NCBI GenBank assembly: GCA_964427505.1
Contig: CAYRUO010000005.1
Coordinates: 88,561 to 152,560, forward strand
Source: Thermanaerothrix sp034436175
GTDB taxonomy: Bacteria; Chloroflexota; Anaerolineae; Anaerolineales; Anaerolineaceae
Direction of reading: 5' to 3'
Length of the DNA: 64,000 nt
Shown: piece by piece, positions 58,984 to 64,000 of the stretch
Layout of the letters: each line of letters opens with the position of its first letter
How positions within the stretch are numbered: the first letter of the stretch is position 1
The notes under the pieces: model-generated
Databases searched by the model: none
The model's input: only the letters and a program-made list of their open reading frames with translations
Told to the model about the DNA's origin: nothing
Made by a program: the position numbers and the translations under genes

Positions 58984-59652
58984 TTAAGCGCTCTTGGAGG
59001 CTAATTTTTGCCCTCCCAAGGCGGTGGCGAGTGCCAAGACCAGGGTGAGCAGTCCCATGACGGTGAAGGCGTCTTGCCAGAAGCGCAGGGGAAAGAGACG
59101 GATCAAGGTGTCTGAATAATAGAACAACCAGGTATCACCTTCGAAAAAGAGGCGGTGGAAGGCGGTGAAGAGCCAGGTAAAACTGACCGCAACCCCAATG
59201 AGAATGAGAATAATCAGCCCCAGAGTGAGCCAACCGCCGCGAGAAACAGAGCGCCAGAATGCTTTTCCCTGTCCGGTGCGCCAAGCCCAAATACTCACCA
59301 CCAAATAAAAGACCACCAAACCAATCCAAACGCGGAGCATGAGTTGTACCAGATTCTTGACATCCACCATATGACGTAACTCACGGCTATTGTAAAGGGG
59401 TTGACCGTTAGGCAAGGTTTGATCTGCCAGGAACGAGATATCGGCTCGATTGAGAAGGTAGGTGAGCGAGTAGTTGGCCCAGTATAAGCGTTCTTCGGTG
59501 GTGAAGCCGAACGGGTCAGGTGGAAAAGCGGGAAGGCGATAAGCAATTTGAAGGTAGATCGGCGTAAGAAGGGCGCGAATAGCAGTGGTGATTAGGAATA
59601 GGGGGAGCAAAAGCGAAGTGAATCCAAATACCCAGGGTGATAGGCGTTTCAT
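58984..59652 (-). CDS. DUF1461 (TIGR01906) integral membrane protein
   Basis: 222 residues with four membrane helices. An extracytoplasmic region between the first two carries TTEERLYWANYSLTYLLNRAD and ELRHMVDVK; FHRLFFEGDTWLFYYSDTLIRLFP lies before the last helix and is the conserved family motif. The function is unknown. It starts two bases after the stop of the spermidine-synthase-like gene and shares its transcript. Confidence 0.85.
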   Translation of the reverse strand: MKRLSPWVFGFTSLLLPLFLITTAIRALLTPIYLQIAYRLPAFPPDPFGFTTEERLYWANYSLTYLLNRADISFLADQTLPNGQPLYNSRELRHMVDVKNLVQLMLRVWIGLVVFYLVVSIWAWRTGQGKAFWRSVSRGGWLTLGLIILILIGVAVSFTWLFTAFHRLFFEGDTWLFYYSDTLIRLFPLRFWQDAFTVMGLLTLVLALATALGGQKLASKSA

Positions 59653-59654
59653 GC

Positions 59655-61202
59655 TTATTCCCCTCCAGGATTAAATAGCAGATAGTTTAGTACCATGGCG
59701 TTGGTTATCTGCTCCACCGGTGCCAGGTCATCGGTAAAAACAGGGCCGAGTGGCGGGGTGGGTTGTAAATTTGCCAGAGCCAATTCCATGGTCTCTAGAA
59801 GAAGCGGCGGCGTTTGAGGATCTTGCCGAAGCAAGTCGTAATTGAGGCGTAGGTTTTCCGTACTCGTGGGCTGGCGGGTGGCAAAGAGAAGGCTGTTGAA
59901 TGTGCCAGGAAGATCTACTACGTGTACCGAAGGAAAGACCTGTTGCATGGTGCTACTTAGTCGCTCCAGCAAACGACGATCCTGGGGGCCGCGCCCAACA
60001 TTGAGCACGGCTACACCATCAGGGGTTAGGTGCTCATAGACGACTTGAAAGAATTCCACGGTGGTCATGTGCCAGGGAATGTAAGGCGGGCGATAGGCGT
60101 CTAAACTGATGATCTGATACTGCTTGGAACTGGTTGCCAACCCCCATCGGCCATCTTGGATAATCACATTCAGATTGGGTTCGGTCATGCCAAAGTATTG
60201 GCGCGCGACTTCGATGATACGGGGGTCAATTTCGTAGCCGTCTATGTGCACTTGGGGATAAACCTCGCTGGCCTGAAGGGCCGTTGTGCCTGCCGCCAAG
60301 CCTACAATGGCGATATCCGTCACCGCATTGGTGGTTACCGGGGGCGGGTTGAAAAAGGGGGCAATTAGAACCTGCTCCCAGGGGCCGCCAAAGAAGCGCT
60401 GTGTAGGATGATAGACGGAATGAATACCCTGGCCTTCGTTTAGCCGCAGAAAACGATACTCTCCCACCTGGAGAACTTGAATATAGTTATAGGCCGATTC
60501 GGTTTCATAGATTAACCCACGGGTGGCTTTGTCGCTGCCTTTGAGGCCGAGGAGAAGGACCAGAACCGGAACGATGGGCGTCCAGGCATAACGCAACATT
60601 TTCCGCCATCCACTGCTGATCCCCAGTCCGATGAGAGCGGTGATGAGCAAGATGGCACTGCAAACCAAGAAAGTGCGGTAGGTGCCCAGAGTGGGGATCC
60701 ACCACAGAGGGGGGAGAAAGGTGCCCAAGAAGGAACCCAGCGTAGAGATGGCATAAATGCGTCCGGAGATACTGCCGGCCTGACGCGAATCTTGAAGGGC
60801 CAGGCGGATGGCAAATGGGGAAGCGGTGCCCAGCAGGGTCACCGGGAGACTGAAAAGAATCATCACCCCTGCGAATGAGCCGAACAGCACGCCCAATTCG
60901 AGGGTGTCAAAGGCATCCGCGGCTAGCCTGAGCACGGGGCGGGCAATCACAGGAATGAGGGCAATGACCAGGCCGCTCCAGATCAGGATCTGGTAAAGGG
61001 TGGAGAATTTAGGGGAACGATCGGCCCAGGTTCCGCCCAGAAAGTAGCCCGCAGTGAGGTAGATCAGAATCAAACCGATGATGCTCGCCCAGACGAGGTT
61101 ACTGGTGCCAAAATAGTTACCCAGCAGGCGAGAGGCGCTCATCTCCAGGGCCAGGGTTGTAAGGCCGGCGAAGAAAACGGTCACGTAGAGTAACCTGCGC
61201 AT
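59655..61202 (-). CDS. Membrane-bound spermidine-synthase-like protein
   Basis: 515 residues. Seven or so membrane helices in the first about 215 residues (LTTLALEMSASRLLGNYFGTSNLVWASIIGL is the usual start of this family), then a soluble Rossmann methyltransferase-like domain of the spermidine synthase type: VGLAAGTTALQASEVYP, EIDPRIIEVARQYF and ISLDAYRPPYIPWHMTTVEFF. The usual spermidine-synthase GGGDG is changed to GLAAG, so true aminopropyl transfer is uncertain. The start ATG lies 7 bases after a TATAAT. Confidence 0.88.
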   Translation of the reverse strand: MRRLLYVTVFFAGLTTLALEMSASRLLGNYFGTSNLVWASIIGLILIYLTAGYFLGGTWADRSPKFSTLYQILIWSGLVIALIPVIARPVLRLAADAFDTLELGVLFGSFAGVMILFSLPVTLLGTASPFAIRLALQDSRQAGSISGRIYAISTLGSFLGTFLPPLWWIPTLGTYRTFLVCSAILLITALIGLGISSGWRKMLRYAWTPIVPVLVLLLGLKGSDKATRGLIYETESAYNYIQVLQVGEYRFLRLNEGQGIHSVYHPTQRFFGGPWEQVLIAPFFNPPPVTTNAVTDIAIVGLAAGTTALQASEVYPQVHIDGYEIDPRIIEVARQYFGMTEPNLNVIIQDGRWGLATSSKQYQIISLDAYRPPYIPWHMTTVEFFQVVYEHLTPDGVAVLNVGRGPQDRRLLERLSSTMQQVFPSVHVVDLPGTFNSLLFATRQPTSTENLRLNYDLLRQDPQTPPLLLETMELALANLQPTPPLGPVFTDDLAPVEQITNAMVLNYLLFNPGGE

Positions 61203-61209
61203 GGTGACG

Positions 61210-61215
61210 ATTATA
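61210..61215 (-). promoter_or_regulatory. -10 box seven bases before the spermidine-synthase-like gene
   Basis: TATAAT on the minus strand, then CGTCACC and the ATG. Transcription would begin at or near the start codon, so the mRNA is probably leaderless. No strong -35 is seen. Confidence 0.6.
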
Positions 61216-61299
61216 CTCTTAAGCCCGGTCTCAAAGGACAGGCGAAGGGTTTAAGATAAAATTAGATCAGCCAAGACCGATGTTTCTAGTGAGGTGAGC

Positions 61300-62916
61300 A
61301 TGGACGCAGTGCGGGTGGTCAGTGTGGCAGAAATGCGGGCCATTGAGCAAGAGGCAGATGCTCGGGGGATCACGTATGCCCTGATGATGCAGCGCGCGGG
61401 GGAAGGGGTGGCCAGGATCGTCCAGCAGCGCTATCATGATGTGACCTCGAAAGTGGTATTGGGATTAGTGGGCTCAGGGAACAATGGGGGGGATACTCTG
61501 GTGGCACTTACCCATCTGGCGCGCTGGGGATGGCAAACGAGAGCCTACTTGGTTCGTCCTCGTTCGAAAGATGATCCATTAATTGGTGAACTAGTGAGGG
61601 TAGGTGGGGAGATCATAAGCCTTAGTGATGATCCCGGCCGAGAAAGGCTTTGCGCCTGGCTGAACGAGGCTCAGGTTTTATTAGACGGTGTTTTCGGTAC
61701 GGGCGTAAAACTGCCTTTGCGTGGCGAGGTGGCAGATTTCTTAAGCGAGGTGGCTCGCTTTCATCCTTTGCCGCACGTGGTTGCCGTGGATTGCCCTTCT
61801 GGGGTGGATTGCGATACCGGTGAGGTTGCCGAAGGTACGATCCCGGCAGAACTCACGATTTGTATGGAGGCGGTCAAGATTGGGTTATTACGCTTTCCGG
61901 CTTTCGAATACGTGGGGGAATTGGAGGTTGTTCCGCTGGGGCTTCCCTCTGATCTGCAAGCCTACCAAGGGCTAAATGTACATATGGCAGAGGCTAATTA
62001 CTGCCGTGCCCATTTGCCGCGCCGACCGCGTCAAGCTCATAAAGGTACCTTTGGCACTGGGTTGATCATCGCTGGATCGGTTAACTATACCGGGGCAGTG
62101 TGGTTGGCGGCCAAGGCGGCGTATCGCATTGGAGCGGGTTTGGTGCGTGTAGCCTTACCTGGCAGTCTGCATGTTGCCCTGGCCGGGCATTTACCTGAAG
62201 CCACCTGGGTACTCTTACCCAGTGAGTTGGGGGTCATTGATCGCGATGCAGTAGAGGTAGTGTTGGATTCACTGGAGCGGGTGACGGCGATCTTGCTTGG
62301 GCCCGGGATGGGAACCGAAGATACCACGGCGGAATTTGTGGCACGTTTGCTGGGAAAGAGTGAGGAGCATTTGAAGCGTCCCCCCTTGGGATTTGTCATG
62401 AGCGAGAAGAGCGTCAACTCTGAACGGCCATCACTGCCGCCTTGTGTGGTGGATGCGGATGGGTTGCGGCTTCTGGCGCGTATTCCTGAATGGTGGCATG
62501 CCCTGCCGGCTCAAAGCATCTTGACGCCCCACCCCGGTGAGATGAGCGTATTAACCCAACTTCCGGTGTCTGAGATACAGGCGAACCGGTTGGAGATTGC
62601 CCGGCGTTTTGCGGTTGAGTGGGGGCACGTGGTCGTGCTGAAGGGAGCGTTGACCGTGGTGGCGGCACCAGATGGGCGTGCTTTTATCATTCCCGTAGCT
62701 AGCGCAGCCCTGGCGCGCGCCGGAAGTGGGGATGTCCTGGCTGGCCTGGTGGTAGGGCTGTTGGCTCAGCGGGTGGCACCGTTTGAGGCAGCCGTACTTG
62801 CTGCCTGGATTCACGCGCAGGCTGGTTTACTGGCAGCCCAAGCATTGGGTCATGAAGCCAGTGTTCTGGCGGGGGATATTCTCGAGCAGGTACCAGAGGT
62901 GCTCAGAAGACTTTGA
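61300..62916 (+). CDS. nnr: Bifunctional NAD(P)HX epimerase / dehydratase
   Basis: 538 residues. The N-terminal half is the YjeF_N epimerase (LVGSGNNGGDTLVALTHL, VDCPSGVDCDTGE). The C-terminal half is the ribokinase-like ADP- or ATP-dependent NAD(P)HX dehydratase (GTFGTGLIIAGS, LGPGMGTED, LTPHPGEMSVL and RAGSGDVLAGLVVG). The enzyme repairs hydrated NADH and NADPH. ATG is preceded by GAGGTGAG; a GTG two codons upstream is possible. Confidence 0.95.
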   Translation: MDAVRVVSVAEMRAIEQEADARGITYALMMQRAGEGVARIVQQRYHDVTSKVVLGLVGSGNNGGDTLVALTHLARWGWQTRAYLVRPRSKDDPLIGELVRVGGEIISLSDDPGRERLCAWLNEAQVLLDGVFGTGVKLPLRGEVADFLSEVARFHPLPHVVAVDCPSGVDCDTGEVAEGTIPAELTICMEAVKIGLLRFPAFEYVGELEVVPLGLPSDLQAYQGLNVHMAEANYCRAHLPRRPRQAHKGTFGTGLIIAGSVNYTGAVWLAAKAAYRIGAGLVRVALPGSLHVALAGHLPEATWVLLPSELGVIDRDAVEVVLDSLERVTAILLGPGMGTEDTTAEFVARLLGKSEEHLKRPPLGFVMSEKSVNSERPSLPPCVVDADGLRLLARIPEWWHALPAQSILTPHPGEMSVLTQLPVSEIQANRLEIARRFAVEWGHVVVLKGALTVVAAPDGRAFIIPVASAALARAGSGDVLAGLVVGLLAQRVAPFEAAVLAAWIHAQAGLLAAQALGHEASVLAGDILEQVPEVLRRL

Positions 62917-62958
62917 ATCATGTGCTCTGAGCACCTCCAATTCCGATAAAGTAATGAG

Positions 62959-63315
62959 TTAAGCGCTTTCGCCTTCTGTGCCAGCGGAGGGGGGTTCGGC
63001 TGCACCGCTGAGGTGTGCCTTCTGTTCTTCCAGAACCTTTTGTCCCCGCTGTTGGAGTTCACGCGCGGCTTCCTTGGCTTTGGCCAGAAGAGCTTCGGCG
63101 CGGCGCACGGCTTCCTGGGCTGCGGCTTCTGCCTGGCTATAGGCTTCTCCCATGGATTCGGACGTTTTATCACGCAGTTCGATGGCTTTTTCTTTGATCT
63201 GAGTGCGGGTTTCTTCACCTGATTGAGGGGCTAACAACAAAGCGGCAATCGCACCGCTCAGCCCACCGATGACAAAGCCGATTAAGAATGCCCCAAATTC
63301 ACTGCGATCTGACAT
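62959..63315 (-). CDS. YtxH-domain protein
   Basis: 118 residues. One N-terminal membrane segment rich in Gly (FGAFLIGFVIGGLSGAIAALLLAPQSG) with the LLAPQSGEETR motif of the YtxH family, then a long Ala/Glu/Lys helix likely to form a coiled coil (about 40-100). YtxH proteins are envelope or stress-associated; no enzymatic role is known. The SD on its strand is AAAGGAGGT. It follows another small membrane-protein gene. Confidence 0.88.
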   Translation of the reverse strand: MSDRSEFGAFLIGFVIGGLSGAIAALLLAPQSGEETRTQIKEKAIELRDKTSESMGEAYSQAEAAAQEAVRRAEALLAKAKEAARELQQRGQKVLEEQKAHLSGAAEPPSAGTEGESA

Positions 63316-63350
63316 GGTTTACCTCCTTTGGTAAAAACTAGAACCTCATC

Positions 63351-63779
63351 TTAGCGCCCAAATCGTAATAGGTCAAGGATTTTTTTCAAGCCCGCAAGGT
63401 ACTCGTTGAGTTTGATCACGGGTTCAACCAAATTGTTGGATAAGAACACGGTTGTCCCACGTAAATTATTGATGGTCTCTTGGGTGGCCTCCAGGATAGG
63501 TTTAACCTCGTTCTGAAGCAGGTTGATCAAAACCGCCAATTGAACGATCAGGATAATGAGCGCTACCCCCAAGAGAAGCGATTCAAGCGCGAGGACGATG
63601 ATAAAGATATCACGCACGCGGGCAGTTGTTTCGGCGGGGGCAATCGCGAGCAGTACAATGCCTGCGATAACCAAAATGAGAAGTATAACAATTCCAAAAA
63701 TAATGCCTGTTAGACGTTTGCTTTCAGAAGGCGGCGAAGTTGAAGGTTCAGAGGGGGGGAGAGGTATTTGCTGGGTCAT
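63351..63779 (-). CDS. Small membrane protein with two helices, unknown
   Basis: 142 residues. After a Pro/Ser-rich N-terminus come two hydrophobic helices (LTGIIFGIVILLILVIAGIVLL and IFIIVLALESLLLGVALIILI) and an amphipathic C-terminal helix region. It resembles DUF948-like envelope proteins in plan, without sure similarity. It is 35 bases upstream of the YtxH gene, in the same orientation. The start ATG is six bases after an extended -10 box. Confidence 0.7.
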   Translation of the reverse strand: MTQQIPLPPSEPSTSPPSESKRLTGIIFGIVILLILVIAGIVLLAIAPAETTARVRDIFIIVLALESLLLGVALIILIVQLAVLINLLQNEVKPILEATQETINNLRGTTVFLSNNLVEPVIKLNEYLAGLKKILDLLRFGR

Positions 63780-63785
63780 GTTTTC

Positions 63786-63791
63786 ATTATA
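63786..63791 (-). promoter_or_regulatory. Extended -10 box directly before the small membrane protein
   Basis: Minus strand TGC-TATAAT is an extended -10; six bases later comes the ATG, so transcription should start on the start codon itself (leaderless). Confidence 0.6.
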
Positions 63792-63878
63792 GCATACCCT
63801 TTTGGTTTAATTTGGAGTTTAATAGTGTGGGCTTTAAATTTCTATGAGCACGACTTCATCCATTTTGCTTCAGAACGC

Positions 63879-63907
63879 TTGTCAAAGCGGGGTTGTTTTG
63901 CTATAAT
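63879..63907 (+). promoter_or_regulatory. Promoter of tRNA-Val
   Basis: TTGTCA (63879-63884), 17-base spacer, TATAAT (63902-63907), placed 11 bases before the first base of the tRNA. Confidence 0.8.
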
Positions 63908-63918
63908 CACGATCGAAA

Positions 63919-63996
<78 letters not shown>

Positions 63997-64000
63997 GAGA

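Overview
This window looks like a chromosomal segment of a thermophilic or moderately thermophilic anaerobe of the Chloroflexota, most likely Anaerolineae. This is inference from gene content: a Cmr plus type I-B cas locus, DUF2085 and PCYCGC proteins, a PyrF-PyrE fusion, sortase without LPS genes, and GH130/LacI/Opp sugar loci. There is no rRNA, insertion sequence, phage gene or CRISPR array; one tRNA-Val lies at the right edge.

Region 1 (1-12.9 kb, + strand) is a CRISPR-Cas locus. It starts inside cmr3 and runs cmr4-cmr5-cmr6, then a CARF/PD-(D/E)XK effector of the Card1/Can2 kind, a 53-codon ORF, and a complete type I-B set: cas8-cas7(DevR)-cas5-cas3-cas6-cas1-cas2-cas4. Cas10/Cmr2 and Cmr1 must lie to the left, if present. 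One Cas6 and one adaptation set probably serve both interference modules.

Region 2 (13.0-20.2 kb) is a redox/metal-flavoured block. On + lie an unknown protein, a membrane zinc-ribbon protein, a DUF1573-like membrane protein read through an in-frame TGA (a strong selenocysteine candidate with a SECIS-like hairpin), a DUF2085 membrane protein and a NarL-type two-component pair. On - lies a four-gene operon: PCYCGC lipoprotein, CuA cupredoxin, NapH/CcoG-like polyferredoxin, and CuA cupredoxin-cytochrome c fusion.

Region 3 (20.4-30.4 kb, +) has a tagatose-type sugar operon (DeoR regulator, class I LacD-like aldolase, MFS permease, PfkB kinase, GatZ-family protein). It is followed by a pyrimidine operon (pyrC-pyrB-pyrFE-pyrD) behind a strong promoter and a leader with mutually exclusive hairpins.

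Region 4 (30.5-39.9 kb) is an Opp/Dpp-family ABC importer with its LacI repressor and two perfect LacI palindromes. A divergent second LacI gene is coupled to a GH130 glycoside phosphorylase, so beta-mannoside or related oligosaccharide use is likely.

Region 5 (40-47.2 kb) has an ABC-2 exporter (ATPase plus two permeases) and an NMT1/THI5-type ABC importer led by an IclR regulator fused to a flavin split-barrel domain.

Region 6 (47.4-53.5 kb, +) is an amino-sugar PTS operon: DeoR, SIS isomerase, EIIA, EIIB, EIIC of the UlaA family, NagA and a second SIS protein.

Region 7 (53.6-64 kb) is mixed housekeeping: sortase, signal peptidase I, DeoC, a MalK/UgpC-type ATPase, DUF1461 protein, membrane spermidine-synthase-like protein, NAD(P)HX repair enzyme, YtxH protein and tRNA-Val(CAC). 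Several genes here have a TATAAT box 6-7 bases before the start codon, which suggests leaderless transcripts.
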